Origin: Eudorina sp. 2006-703-Eu-15
Taxonomy: Eukaryota > Chlorophyta > Chlorophyceae > Chlamydomonadales > Volvocaceae
Direction: 5' to 3'
Length of the DNA: 64,000 nt
Assembly (NCBI GenBank): GCA_003117195.1
Contig: BDSI01000027.1
Span: 990,001 to 1,054,000 of the forward strand
In this document: one piece after another, positions 25,901 to 43,300 of the stretch
Layout: every line of letters begins with the position of its first letter
Numbering within the stretch: the stretch's first letter is position 1
Translations under genes and position numbers: made by a program
The notes under the pieces: model-generated
What the model saw: the letters and a program-made list of their open reading frames with translations, nothing else
Database searches by the model: none
What the model was told of the DNA's origin: nothing

Positions 25901-27186
25901 TAACACTGCCTGTCGAACCGCAGCAGATCACAAACATACACATCTATCCGATATCAGGTGGATGCCAGCTACGGTATTTTGCAAGGAGGTGCACGCAGAC
26001 GAGCACATGCAATGGCACTTCAAGATACAATGAAGTGCACGTAAGGATGGCCCCTTGTGTACGCAGGTGGGGAGTACATGGGTCACCTACCAGCGCCCTT
26101 GATGTCGCTGGTTTTAACCACCACTTTGTAGCGAATCAGTTTGGGCTCCGATAGCTGCTCGCCCTGAGCCGCACCGGGCAGCTTCAGCAGACGCACAATC
26201 TTCTTGTCGCCGATGTCGGTGGCAAACCATTGCCCTGCGGGCGCGGGTCGAGTTGACAGTGCAGGGGACTTCAGGTACACAGACAACGCGGCCCGCGCAA
26301 CACAGCTGGGTTGTAACATACAAAATTACACAACGCACGAGCGCAAACGTCGTCGAACGCGCTCGCACCTCACCGCATGGAAAGACCAGTGGCGCCGAGT
26401 TGAGCGTCTTATTGCGCACGATAACGCGGTCCAGGTGCCAGCGGGGGTTGTTTCCCTTGGCGTCATGCCCGATGCGCAGCTGGTGGACATCGCCCAGCGG
26501 CAACAGGTCCACTAGGAACACGTCTGTGCGGTTGCGGGAGAAGTTCTCGGGACCATTCTCCAGTCTGACCTCCCCACTGGTGTTCTTGTTGCCGTACACG
26601 ACCATGAACACGTTTGAGTCCGTTCCCGCTCCCCTGCACGCACGGTGCAAACACACGTACACGTCCCAGCTCAGGCAGACCAGTGGAGCACAAGGTGTGT
26701 CCTAGCCGCTGGGAGATGTGTGATATTGGCCAATATCAAAGCTTCCGGCATGTCGTATGTGAAACAAGTGCCAACAACAATAATCGCATATCCGCAAACA
26801 ATGCTGTCCGCCTCTTGAACCTCAATCGCTGTCTTTGCACCGCTAGTTGACGTGTCAATCGCCGCCAAACGACAATATGGCAAAATCATCGGTACCAAGG
26901 CGGTGCTTCATGGCTCTGCCTTCGCACCATACCCTTCGACAGGCCGCTTGCAAGGCCGCTCTCACTTAATGTCGGACGTGACGGTGGTGATCTCATAAGT
27001 GTGGAGGCTTTCCCGCCGCTTGCGCTCGCGCTCCTCTTCCTCTGACTTCTTTTTTGCTTCGTCTTCTGCGCTTGTATCCTTCGGGGGCGGTGGAGGCTCC
27101 ACATCCACCAGAACGCGCTTAGGTGCCTCGTACACGTAGACCTCGGGGACGGGTGGCTTGAGCACCACCACCTTTCCCGGGTCGGT
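7922..27186 (-). CDS. Twenty-PLAT (LH2) domain array with WW-like C-terminus; C-terminal part of the EML-PLAT giant gene
   Basis: Dozens of exons encode twenty PLAT domains. They begin near 26990, 26130, 24270, 23480, 22640, 21720, 20970, 20265, 19224, 18415, 17740, 16650, 15600, 14115, 13520, 12345, 11580, 10275, 9400 and 8945. The recurring signature is [13 protein letters not shown], then NNFERGxxDxF, DVGxLxxIxIxHDNSG, WHLxxVEV and FPCNDWL. PLAT domains are beta-sandwiches that bind lipids or proteins; arrays this long are known from LOXHD1 of hair-cell stereocilia, which has 15. Domain 7 has an insertion in place of HDNSG..WHL, and domain 20 has lost WHL. After domain 20 comes an Ala/Pro-rich linker, then a final exon (stop at 7922) with PVWQKH and [17 protein letters not shown], which resembles a WW domain whose second Trp is Tyr. 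A lysine/glutamate-rich linker precedes domain 1. I read this as one gene with the EML module upstream; an independent start at the ATG at 27186 is less likely because only about 150 bases separate the two parts. Confidence 0.82.
11083..11342 (+). mobile_element. SINE-like element, copy 2 (head degenerate)
   Basis: About 255 bases match the copy at 30127-30430 with scattered substitutions and small indels. Shared blocks include CGTGATTCGGCGGGTCTGG, AATCCTGGCGCGCTGGTAAC and GAGGCGCCTACGAGCTA. The tRNA-like 5' head is not recognisable beyond a B-box remnant (TCGAATCCC at about 11083). It lies in an intron of PLAT domain 17, antisense to the gene. Confidence 0.65.
11752..11779. repeat. Two tandem copies of a 14-bp unit
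   Basis: CCCACGTTCGGAAG occurs twice in direct succession in an intron between PLAT domains 16 and 17. Confidence 0.7.
16298..16346. repeat. CTGTCTGGGTG microsatellite-like tract
   Basis: About 49 bases are built from GTCTGTCTGGGTG and GGGGTCTGTCTG units, inside the long intron of PLAT domain 12. It is low-complexity sequence with no coding potential on the sense strand. Confidence 0.7.
16456..16480 (-). repeat. Dispersed short repeat, copy 2
   Basis: This is the minus-strand copy of the 18-base motif at 6851-6875, preceded by GGATGAA. It sits in the intron after NNFERNQ of PLAT domain 12. An open frame reads through it on the minus strand for about 40 codons, but no family is recognised. 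Confidence 0.4.
19242..19277. repeat. Two tandem copies of an 18-bp unit
   Basis: GCGATGCGGGGTGAGCGG is repeated twice without a gap in the intron upstream of PLAT domain 9. Confidence 0.75.
22846..22881. repeat. Two tandem copies of an 18-bp unit
   Basis: AGTACATGTCCAGGCAGG is repeated twice in direct succession, in an intron of PLAT domain 4. Confidence 0.75.
24900..26080. other. Oversized intron, possible relic insertion
   Basis: The intron that splits GAG from TDANV in PLAT domain 2 is about 1.2 kb, while most introns of this gene are 100-650 bases. Its centre (about 25250-25900) is rich in G and T on the plus strand, with a TATAAAA at about 25203 and long meaningless open frames. It also contains a perfect 8-bp inverted repeat at 26015-26038 (GCACTTCA, 8-base loop, TGAAGTGC). 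I could not find terminal repeats or target duplications, so a transposon or solo-LTR origin is only a guess. Confidence 0.4.
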
Positions 27187-27334
27187 TCGCATGGGTAGGT
27201 AAGATTACAGCTGCAGGTCAGAGATCGACTCTTGCATGATGGCATGTGTACAGGATCGTGCTGCCCGGTAAAGTTAGGCAAATGACTGGCGCTGCCGGGG
27301 TCCTCTGGCATTGCTCCAATGTAACTACACCCAC

Positions 27335-32834
<5,500 letters not shown>

Positions 32835-33201
32835 TGTAGGCTGCTGGTAGTGTTTCCTCGCCCTACGTCATCCAAACAGCAAATGCATCAGCATTGGTGC
32901 AACAACAACATCATCAATTATGTCTTACTTTTTGGCCTCGGCCGTGTTTGGCGGCGGCACTGCTTGTGGCCGGCCTTGCGGCCCCCAGCGGTTGTTACTC
33001 CAATAAGCGTCATCCACGCCCTCATCTGTCAACGCATTTTCCTGAGTCAGCCACGCCACAACTCCCAGCTTCACTCATCCATGGCAGCATTGATGCTTAC
33101 CTTGCTGAAGAATTGTCCGCTTGATCTGCCGGCTTACGCCAGGACCCCTGCAGTGACGCATGCCATTCCCGCGTCTTACGAATTTCAGAGCATATGCAGG
33201 G

Positions 33202-33871
33202 GCTGATCCGTCAAGTCGGGCCAGCGACAGCTGAGCGTAGGTTTGTAGGAAAGATCTAATACACATCGGCTTCGTATCAGGCAACGCCCAGCCTATCACA
33301 AGCCCGTATCACGCATCACAACCATCTGCCAAGGTAGCCAGCTTCGCCATGGAACGCCCGGCGCTTTCTGCGCAATACCACTTGTCAAATGATTGCCACC
33401 CTATACATCAGTGCTTGGCCTACAATGCCATCTGTCTTGCACCTCCATTCCTCTGCTTTGGAGCTTGCATCAACGGTGATTTGTGGGTGCCACCTAAATG
33501 AACCCCAACTCATCTGGCGTGCTGGTTTGCCCACGAAACCCCTCAGGTATTGTTTCACCGAGGCACTTACGGAGGCAGTGAGGGGCTGCCTGGGTTGTTA
33601 TCAACCCGAGCACGGTCCGGGACTGTACCGACTGGAACCGGGACTCCCGGACCCCAGCGTTGAGGACCTGCGCCAGTTGCTCCGGCCGCTCCTGCAGCAG
33701 TGCGTGAGCAGGTCTAGCAGCCTTTTGAGAACAGAATTGAAGCGCATTAACTTGCCTACTCCTGCTGCAGCTGGTGAACCTTGCAGCCTGGGTGGTGCTA
33801 GCAAAGCTGCCTCGGCAGGGCCCATGCGACGTCGTGAGCCCTGCCCATTTACTTCCATTGAAATTATGTAA
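33202..33871 (+). CDS. Possible small plus-strand gene, unidentified
   Basis: Two coding-looking segments occur here. One, at about 33202-33238, reads GLIRQVGPATAE between an AG and a GTAGGT. The other follows an AG at about 33547 and reads on to a stop at 33869-33871, including DPSVEDLRQLLRPLLQQCVS and LLRTELKRINLP. The second is helical, with GC-ending codons. TGTAA overlaps the stop codon. I cannot place a start or recognise a family. Most of the surrounding 32835-34783 shows nothing else. It could also be chance open frame. Confidence 0.3.
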
Positions 33872-34783
33872 GGGCTTCAAGAAAATTCCTACAGCATTTT
33901 AATAATCTAAATATATCTTTGGCCGCGGCTCATGGCGGTCAGGTTCCGTGCTGTCAACAGGTTCTCGATAGGACATTGCTTACTGGTAAAGAGTGACATG
34001 AGTACATCCTACTTAGTTGACATACAAATTGGACAGAGTCACCCGTGGCGTGCATGGCTCGGATTCATCCTTGATTCAAACTATATCAAGCAAAAATAGG
34101 ATGCCCTCTCACTTCACCCAGCTAAATCAATTGCAATCTTCTCTGTGGAACAGCTAGTACTAGCGCATCGCCTTGTTCCGATGCCGCGCGTACGCTGTCC
34201 GGCTGTCGTAATTAGACCGGTACATAGCCCTGCCTGAACTGGAAACCAATCTTCAATGAAGACACAAAAGTACAAGTAGCACAGCGGACTCACTTTGAAC
34301 CCGGGGTCAACAGTCCTCCTTCTACGTCAATCGATAAATTCGTTAGATCCGTTAGTTGCAACACCGGTCAACCGTTGCAAATAACCGGAAACCCAAGATA
34401 GCACTCCATGTCTCCATGTGTCCGATTATCCATCCGCGAACCTCCATCCATGAAACGATATCCGCAAACCGCATGTTCGGCGCATCGGATGTCTTGTCCT
34501 GCGATTAAGCTGTCGCGGAAACGATACAGCTGAAACGCCAAGGTACGCAGCTAACGTCAGTGTACGGCACGAATGAAGTTGTATACATTAATCGGTTGAT
34601 CGGTTGAGCCAACGCAGCAATCCATGGCGCAGTTGCGCCGTTGGGTCTACGGCATCGCCACCCCGCTGGGCCGACGCAGCGATGTAAAGCATAACCATTC
34701 CGCTGGCCCAAACATGGATGCATTTGGGGCCTCCTTCCCGATTACACCCATACACCGTGAGGACAATGCCAGCCGGAGCCGCA

Positions 34784-37179
34784 CTAATACGGCGAAGGCC
34801 GCTTGTTCTTGCCGCCGTGCTTTTCATGCGGGTGCTGCCGGTCGGGCCCCGGGGACATGCGCTGCTGCGACCGACCACCTGGTGCCGGCGCCGCCGCGGC
34901 TCCTGCGCTTGCGAGCTGTGGGTCCAATGTCCACATGCACACGAGGGCATCCTCGCCCCCTGTTATGCAGAGCGGCCCGCTTGTCCCCTCACCCATACGA
35001 TACATGGACCGCACAATTGAACTGTGTCCACCCGCCAGCGCCATGACGGGGCATGCCATCGCCGCTTCGATCATGCTGCCATGCGGGCCACGATGTTCCA
35101 AAATGGGTACAAAGGCAACGGCCCCATCGTTATGACCCGCCACGAGGAAGAGCCGGTCGCTGGGGCCGTCGTATGTGCAGTTGACCAGGTAGTCCACCTG
35201 TCCATGGACCAGGATGGGCACAAACGTAATTCTCAGCACCATCCTAAGTTGCAAACGCCGTGCGACTTCCTGCGCCTCACCTGCGGCAGGATACCGGCTG
35301 CTGGCGACGCCGCGCAGGCCTGCGACGCCGTCTCGCGCGCTGTAGGGAAGTCAGCGAACTGCATGTCACCACCCACCACGTCCTCACTTGTGGCGCGTAA
35401 CCACTCCCAGAGGTGCACACTTTCCGTTCCGGTTCTGACCCACAGCCGCCCGCTGTCGCTTCCGTACAGTCCAAACTCTTCTACGGAGTTGTTGATGTTT
35501 ATGGCAGCCTGATCCAGTAAGGCCCGGGAGAAGAAGGCTTGTTACGATACAGATGTACGTTGCATGGGAATGTGTATAACCCTTTGGCTGCCAAACGTCG
35601 TGCAGACCAACGGCGGGCAAGCTGACCAACCGCGTCCGATCAGCGGGTGCCGTACCTGAAACACGTCGTCGTCATCAAACGACTTCGAAACGTCGTGGAC
35701 AGCGATGAGCCCATCCGTGGAGCCGCTCAAGATGCGCCCGCTGCTGTGGAACCGTACCTGTACGCAGAAAACCGTATATGCACAGCCCAACTTGAGTACT
35801 TGCCATGACACAATTTCAGAGTGCGCCGTCAGCGCGTCAGGTTAAGACACGCCAGCTGTAAACGTTTGCATCAAGTATTTAGTCCTGGGCTGGAATGTGC
35901 TCCCAGGCTCTCCTTGTGTTGTCTGCGGCGGCCAGGCCACGACCAGGAAGACTGTTACTTCTTGTAATCGAGTATGGGCGCCTGTATGCTGCACGGTGCG
36001 CGACATGCAACAAATAGCCCAAATACCCTATGTAAGTTGCACATCGTCACGACAAGGGCGGTGAGCGAGCGTCGAACCAGCCTGATTGAGGTTCTTATTG
36101 CGAACAGCCAACACGTTGTAGCCCGTTGTGGCCTGCCCGCTCCGCCCCATTTCCGCATGTGCATGGTCCAAGATCAGAACCTCTGACAACAAGTCTGTAT
36201 CTGCTTCGTCTCACAGAGGCCTGATACCTGCGTGACATCTTCCGCATGCGTGTCGTCCAGCTTTGCTAGCGGCCTCTTCGAGCGCCGGTCCCAAAAGAGA
36301 ACCTCGCCGGTGGTGCCCGCCGCCAGCACGTGTTCGAGACTGGAATGTGAGAACATTTCCTGGCCACGCACTTCATACCTGCAAAACGCGGACACCAGTG
36401 TGTACCTTGGACAAACGTGGTTGCTACCACCGACATGACAACTGCAAAATATCAACTATGATGAACGAAGCGGTGTGCAGCTGCAAATACGACCGGGTCT
36501 CGTTGCCTCAATCGTACGCGTGGGTTCCAACGCCATCAGGGCTTGTCAGCCTGTACACGTTACGCATTACAACCCTTGAATCCATTTGCCCGCAAGTGCT
36601 AACGATTCCGGGTTTATTCCGTTGACAGACTACACGGCTTTCGTGCACACGGCAAGCGAACCCACTGTGAACAAATGAAGCACCCCGCACAACGCAACGC
36701 TGCACGCACACATCGTGAGCTCCGGGGTGCCGCGGCAAGCTCCGGTCATTTGTCAGATGCCGCTGTGGCCACGCCTACCGTTCAACTGGCTGCAAGGTTC
36801 GCACGTCCCATGCGACCACCGTGCCGTCCGCTGATGACGACATGACCATGTACGGCTGGCTGGCGCCACAGAAGCTCAAATCCGTGATGGTCCCCGAATG
36901 CCCCCTCAGCTCCCCAACAAGCGACAATTGCGGGCCGCTTGGCTGGTACAACTTTATCGTGTTGTTAGACACGGACGCGGCAATCAAGTCCGCTGAGGGA
37001 CTCGGTAGCGCTCGAAACACGTAGCATGGATCATTAAAATTGAAGTCCACTCTTGCTGATCCACAGCATATTGGGAGCTGCACAGCGCCCGGCGGCCCCG
37101 ACGGCGTAGACGTGCTTGGTTGACACGCTTGCCCCCTACCCATGTCTTCATCATCACTATCAAAGTGTATGTGGCCCAT
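34784..37179 (-). CDS. WDR89: WD40-repeat protein, WDR89-like
   Basis: Five exons are visible: 36779-37179, about 36228-36400, about 35657-35757, 35281-35508 and 34784-35197. The protein starts MGHIHFDSDDEDMGRG. It contains WD40 blades such as GHSGTITDLSFCG with SSSADGTVVAWDVRT, then EVLFWDRRSKRPLAKLDDTH, FHSSGRILSGSTDGLIAVHD, and finally GGHSSIVRSMY with CITGGEDALVCMWTLD. The Asp/Glu pattern DDTHAEDVTQ followed by a blade, then NNSVEEFGLYG, is typical of WDR89, a small single-propeller protein of poorly known function. The C-terminal tail is basic and Gly/Pro-rich. It ends RPSPY at a TAG (34784-34786), with a minus TGTAA about 40 bases beyond. The start is the first ATG before the first blade. 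Confidence 0.75.
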
Positions 37180-37615
37180 TAGGACTTATGAACCCCAAAC
37201 GACAAATTTAGAAGTTCAAAAAGGTAATCAAGTGCAAGCAACGTTGACAACGTAATATCACAACCAATATAGTTTCGTTATACCTAATTCTAACATGGGA
37301 GTTTGACTTTGCTTGAAGTGAAAATGCCGTACAGGCTCTTATTCAGACACAAAATGTTCACGCAAAGACACTTCGCTAGCACAATACGCGCCATCATTCC
37401 TACACGACATTGCAGATTTACTGCCTCAAGTTGCGCAACTCTCCCTTCGCAAGGCTGTTGCTCCAGCTCTTAGCGTCGACCTCGACATCCATTATCCACG
37501 GTCGAGTCTGCGTGGAACACATACACTTTTGGACCAAATATTTCGCGGCATCAGCTGCCATAAGCTTCCTACCTCCAGTGGGTTCAGCAGGTCTTCCGCT
37601 GCAAAGAAATGACGA

Positions 37616-38347
37616 TTAAGGACGCGAGCAGCAAATGGCAGCTGCACTCGGAATCCTCCAGTTATATTGGACTGCATTGAATAAAAAGCATTGCGTCACA
37701 GAGAGCGGCAGTCTTTTGTTCAGAGACAGGGACAGGACGACCGCCGTTCCTCTCTCTGTTAGCGACCGTCGTTCTCTTACCCAGCAGGCGTGATAGAGCT
37801 CGTCGCTCTCGCTGCGCCCATATGCTTCCCAAGATACAGTTGCTAGCGTTGCACCGGATGCGAGAGCGCACTCGGACTCGACCGTTGTTACTTCGGTTGG
37901 ATCGCCCAGTGCCTCCTGATGGATGGACGACCATTTCAGGGCATACGTGAGATAGATGTGCATTACGGACATAGATGTTTCATGAACACTGCCTGGGAGC
38001 GTCGTCATTTTCCAACTCACAACGGCCATTTCATCAAGGGACACGGATAGGACAGCTTTATCCTCATCACTGGAAAGAACTTTAATAAGAACGTTTTGAT
38101 TAGTTGTAAACAAGGACCCCCCACTGAGGAAGCGTCGTGCACTGAAGAGGACGGGTGTAGGTTTCGTGAGGACACGCAGCAGCATTGTCAGTAATGGTAT
38201 GGTTGCAACCAAAATTTGAATATTGTTGTAGCGGAATGGCTCAGTCGATGGTATTAGGGGTGTCCGAGTTGGTGTATCGTAAATGAGTGGTTGTTGTGGA
38301 TCCCAGAGAGCAGTTCCGTACAACGCTTGGATACTCAATCCGTTCAC
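37616..38347 (-). CDS. Hypothetical protein, uncertain ORF
   Basis: An uninterrupted frame of up to 243 codons. Its nominal start is a non-ATG codon (GTG at 38347), so the true start would be a later ATG or a spliced exon. Many codons end in A or T, unlike the flanking genes. No motif is recognised. There is one moderately hydrophobic stretch near the N-terminus (ILVATIPLLTMLLRVL) and a Ser/Glu-rich middle. It could be a relic of a mobile element, a young gene or chance. 37180-37615 on its 3' side shows nothing. Confidence 0.3.
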   Translation of the reverse strand: MNGLSIQALYGTALWDPQQPLIYDTPTRTPLIPSTEPFRYNNIQILVATIPLLTMLLRVLTKPTPVLFSARRFLSGGSLFTTNQNVLIKVLSSDEDKAVLSVSLDEMAVVSWKMTTLPGSVHETSMSVMHIYLTYALKWSSIHQEALGDPTEVTTVESECALASGATLATVSWEAYGRSESDELYHACWVRERRSLTERGTAVVLSLSLNKRLPLSVTQCFLFNAVQYNWRIPSAAAICCSRP

Positions 38348-40302
38348 AATCCATTACAAGCCATGCGCAATTGAGCTGAGCTCATAATCAGGTCGGTGGG
38401 GCACAAACCTAGTCAGGGATGGAGCGGGGATGGCCTGGGGTGGTGACTGAAGTGACTGCTGCTGCAGTCATCGACTGCCAAAGCTCTACGCTTTCGCGAT
38501 GCAGCGTGCAGTGACATTTCAGTCATGGAAAGAACTTTTCAGCGGAATCCTCAAAGGATTTGTCGTGAGGGAAACCCACGGCGCTCACGCCGACACAGCA
38601 GGGAGGCACACCCGCACCACAACGCTGCGGCAAGTGACGAGGAAATGTGGAGAGGAAACAGAGTCTTCAGCACAATAAACCAAACACGCTGAGGCAACCA
38701 AAGGGGCATCACTATCGAAAGGGCGAAAAGACACACCATGACACACCAAGGGCGCACCTAAGCAGACAGACAGCGCCGCCATCATCCTGGCTCCACCCAC
38801 GTTCGAGGTTTTGGACGCACACGCCTGGATCGTGACGGTGTGCGGTAGCCGCTGGAAGAGCGCCCCTCACCCAAACGAGTCATCGCCCTGCCCATAGATA
38901 GACCCAAGGGCCGGCCCGCAACAAGTGCGCCCTGTCGCAGAGAACGAAGTCGACAGGCGGGCCCTCAGTTCCAATATTGCTGCTTTCTCCTAAGTGACGT
39001 CAGGCCGTTGGCCTCCGCTGCCCTAGCTTCGTTGCTCTGCCGGAGGCGCGTCGCTGAGGGTATCCCTGGCAGGCACCGATGAACCCTTTGTGCGCAGATG
39101 CTGATCCGGGTTCTAGCCTGCAGGCGTCCTGCTGAAACCACGCGCTCGCTACCTAACTCGGCAGCGAACCGGCTTCGGTGTCGTCAAGCCACTTTGGAGA
39201 TTCAGTACACGGGCCAATGCGCGAAACTGACGGTTTCCCATTGCAATCAATCCTGTTTCCACACGCGGCCCAACGTTGTGACCGGAACGGGTCGCACATT
39301 TGTAACCGAATGATCACATTACTAAATGCCGCAGCGGAGGTATCGTTTTCCCCACTTCCTGGTGGATTGACATCCTTTTGAGCGTACTTGCGGCCATCGC
39401 CTCAGCCGCGCCTCAGCAGCCTGTCCTGGGAGACCCAACGGGACTCATGCACAGATCGGATCCAGGGTACAAAAACCTAGCGCTCGCTCGTACCGCAATC
39501 TTGTGAGGGCCGTACCAAAAGGCCTAGGCATTTCGGCATCCTGGTCTACGGTAAGTACATCGGCCCTAGCTCTGGATACGCAAACACCACGCTGTTCCCG
39601 GAATCTTAAAAACGGGCACAATCGGACCTCTGGGTTTGCCAAGTGGGGCCACAGCGATACGCACCAAATTAGTCAGAGTAAGACAATACAGTCAACGCAT
39701 AATAAAAGAATCACTACGGAGCAGCCAAGTCCACGATCAGGCTGCAGGCTGCACGTTCGCTTCAGGTCGCCAATGCAAGCCTGGGCCAATGCCCGTGTCA
39801 GATACGGCACTACATCGTTCCAGTCGCTCAACGTAACAATTCATGGACATTACTCTGCAGAACCATCCACGCATGCCGTGCAACTATGACAGGAATAAGG
39901 TCACGCCTGCAACAGTTTGCATGGGCAGTCCAACGGTACACTCGCGCACCAATGATTGGCCGACACAACTCGCTTCACCCAGCGGCGTGCACAGACCGCC
40001 TACAATTCGGCTCCACTTTTGCCAAATACACATCAGCCAATGCGGCCGATCAGGCGCGTGCCGGTTCGGCTCCGCAGCCTCTTCGCGCGCAAGAATCGGC
40101 CTTGCCTTCAAGCTTGCAGGCAATGAGGGAGTTCACACACCCCCTTTATTTCTTCACGTGGTGTCGCTGTCGCGCGAGGCCATTGCATGGTGGCAATGGC
40201 GCACATGCAGAGGTTCCAAGGGTGCACCGCCAACACGCCCTTGACCAGGCGTGCGTGACCTTGCCAAGCAGATTTAGTGTACTGCAGCTTGCTCGGGGCG
40301 GC
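38348..40302. other. Region without a supported gene
   Basis: About 2 kb between the uncertain ORF and the first coiled-coil gene. Open frames exist (for example 39503-39889 plus) but none has motifs, consistent splice sites or codon bias. The right end is presumably the 3' UTR of the first coiled-coil gene. Confidence 0.4.
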
Positions 40303-43300
40303 TTACATGGCCCCGATGGCACGGAGGGCCTCGTCCATGGCCGCAAGCCGCTTCAGCAGCGTCGCGTCTTCCTCGCTAGGCTGCTGAGCCAATAGCCTGG
40401 GGCTACTTAGAGTGTTCCCGGTGGGAGCAGTTCCATACATGGCGTCAAAGGTGGTAACATTTAGCGCACGCCCGTATCGGTCATCAGCGGCTGTTGTTCC
40501 CAATGTCGCCTCGCCGCCCGTAAACCCAACCTCGGGGGTTATTGTTGAGCGCCTCGCAAACGACAGCACCATGGACGGGCGCGGAGGTGTTGGAGAGGTG
40601 TTGGGTGCTTGTTGATCTCGTGTGACGCGTTGTTGTGCCATCCCCTCCATGTTATCCATGTTCGACGCCGGCGCTGGTTGAGAAGGAACGGCGACACCCA
40701 CAGTAACAGAAGACCGCGGTGAGGCGATCACAGCTGCGGCACTGCCAGAAGCGAAGGGAGACGGAAAGCCGCCCACTTCCGGCTGCAGTGAGGGACCCGC
40801 AGACGACGCTTTCGGGTAGGATTGTGGTGGAGGAGGCTCAAGTTGTGCCCCGCTCGCCAGTGACGTCGCTCCCTGGAGTCGCGACGCCCTCCTGACAGTG
40901 TTCTCACTGTAAATGGGGCCATGTGGCGAGGCGGAGGGCGCCTGCTCTTCTGGAATGGCGGCACCAGGGGAAATGTGGTTCAGTCTTAAGGGCGTGGAAA
41001 GCGCGTCTGTGGACGGACGGACTGCCTTGCTGAGCATCCTGCCCTCAAGCATTACCCGGGGACTGATCATGGGGCTGCCGGCTCCTGTTCCCCCGACACT
41101 TGCCGGCCGGCTTGCCACACCGTGATCATCCGGCCCACTTCCACCCAAGGCGCCTCCCATGAAGCCGATACGGGGGGTCATCAGGCTGGCCCGCATGGGT
41201 GAACGGAACATGCCAGTCTGCAGCGTCACGCCCGCCTCTGCAGCAGCCAGCTGTCGCCCAGCCAGGGTCGGAGAAGCCATGTCGTGTTGCCGCACCGCTG
41301 GTACAGGCGCGCCAGGTGGGGCTGGGACTTCGCTGGAAAGAGCAATAGCGCGAATATGTACGTTCCCGGCCGAGGGCGATTCCGATGCAGAGGGGACGTT
41401 CTGCAGGGACTGGTATGGGACCAAGTTGGCAGGCAGCGCATGTAATGAACGTACGGTCTCGAGCGGCGACGTGCTGACGGCGGCCTGCATGGCTGAGCTT
41501 CCAGCTTGTGAGCGAGTGGGTGTTGTCACCCTATTACCGAGTGGCATGTAGACAGCCGTTAACGACGGGCTGAGTGTTGCCCCAGCTGCCATCGTGTTCG
41601 GAAGAGTTTTGGCCGGACTGAACGCATGCGACTGAGGTCCTTTGTCCACGTGTCCCAAGCCTGACGTAGGGGCAGAGGCTGTATCGACGTCATGGACCTC
41701 CCCAACGCCGTTGCACGGGGACCGTGGCGGAAGTTGACCACCCCGAAGAGACTGACCGTTGAAGTTGCTATCGAGTGCAGCTAAGGCAGCTGGGTTGTTT
41801 GTAAGTAAGGAAGATTGGCCGCTGGTGGCCCCAGTTGACGGTAGGGAAGTTGCTGGAGCAGCACAGGCCTCAGCAGCGATGTCATCTTGCCCAAAGGTGA
41901 TTACACCAGGACCTGGGCCTTCCAGTTGCGCAACGCCATGCGCCAAGGAGGTGGCCCTACGACCCAAACAAAAGCAAAAGAAGAAAGGGGCCGTTGGGAA
42001 GGTGGATGGATTGCAGGTCAACGGTGTTGGCGACACGCAAGCCGGCCCCTAAAGAAGTAACATTACCCGTGCATCAAGGTGTTATTGAACTCGTGACGGC
42101 CATACACAGTCTCATTTTTCCCCACGTTGTTACGTACCGCGAGAGTGAGAACGTCGTGGCTTGCGCCCCTGAATTATCACTTTCAACAGCCGCGGCGCCA
42201 GCAGAACACGTGCTGCCGCCGCCAATGTCAGCGATCTCTGCAGACGACATCAGCCTTGCATCCTTCGCCCGTGCAGGGGCAGCATGTGCCGCTCTTGACG
42301 CCATTGATGTGACGACTACTGCCGAGGCCAGGCCAGCGGTTGGTCCGGCTGCTAATGTCTCCCCGCTTCCTGTCTGGTTTGCACTGTTGTCTGTTCCCGA
42401 AGCGCTTAATGCTTCCCATGGATCATTGTTGCCACCCGGTCTGTAGGGCGGGAGCGTGGAGCCGGACTCACTGGCCGACAAGGGATGACGGGCAGGATAG
42501 CGTAATGCAGCACGCGCTGGGCCCGTTGGTCCAGTTATCCGCACGTTTAGGGGTCCGGCCACGGACGATGCGACCGAATGCGGCCCAACGGACCCAACAC
42601 CCGGCGTAGCAGCGCTGGACTGGTCATGCCCGCTCTCAGATGGGTGAGCAGCGGTGCCGTCGTTGCGCAGGCTTTGAAGGTAGCTGATCATCCGCTGCGT
42701 TGACAATGGGGGACAAAACGTAGGGCACACTTATCATGAGGATCATAATCATTGTCCATGATAGTCAATTAATAGGTTGCGAACGCACATATCTAAGCCT
42801 TGTAAATCAGTACACGGCGGTTGCCGACGGAAGCCGATATCATGCAGAGCTGACTGAACCGTAAGCAAGTGGATGAAACAGCGCACCTGGTCAACGCCTT
42901 TCACCTCCAACGTCGCCTCCCCCATGGCAGCAGCTTTATCCGCAGGATCATCGGGTATGGAACCCTGTGATGCCAAAGCTGCCACCTGTGACTTCAGTTC
43001 TTCCGCTGTGTCAATTGCAACGCGTTCTGAAATGAGCGCCACGCTCAGCGCCTGCTGCAAGCCCTCCTTCTCCGACACCAGCGCCACCAAAGCGGATTCG
43101 GCGTCCGCGAGGACCGCATCGTTTGCGGCCAACTCCTTCTGCAGCCTCGCCACCTCCAGTTTCGCCGCCGACAAGGCGGCCCGGAGACGGGTCGCCTGGC
43201 AGGCACGGGACAGGTGCAAGGCGCTTTCAAACAACCCATCGAGTGCGCATTGTTTGTGAGCGTGCGCACGGAAGTCGAAGGGGACAACGCCCACAGCAAG

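Noticed and set aside
27186..27220. Gene boundary between separate EML and PLAT genes
   Set aside because: The gap is too short for a 3' UTR plus promoter and phases are compatible with a junction; kept only as a possible alternative ending.
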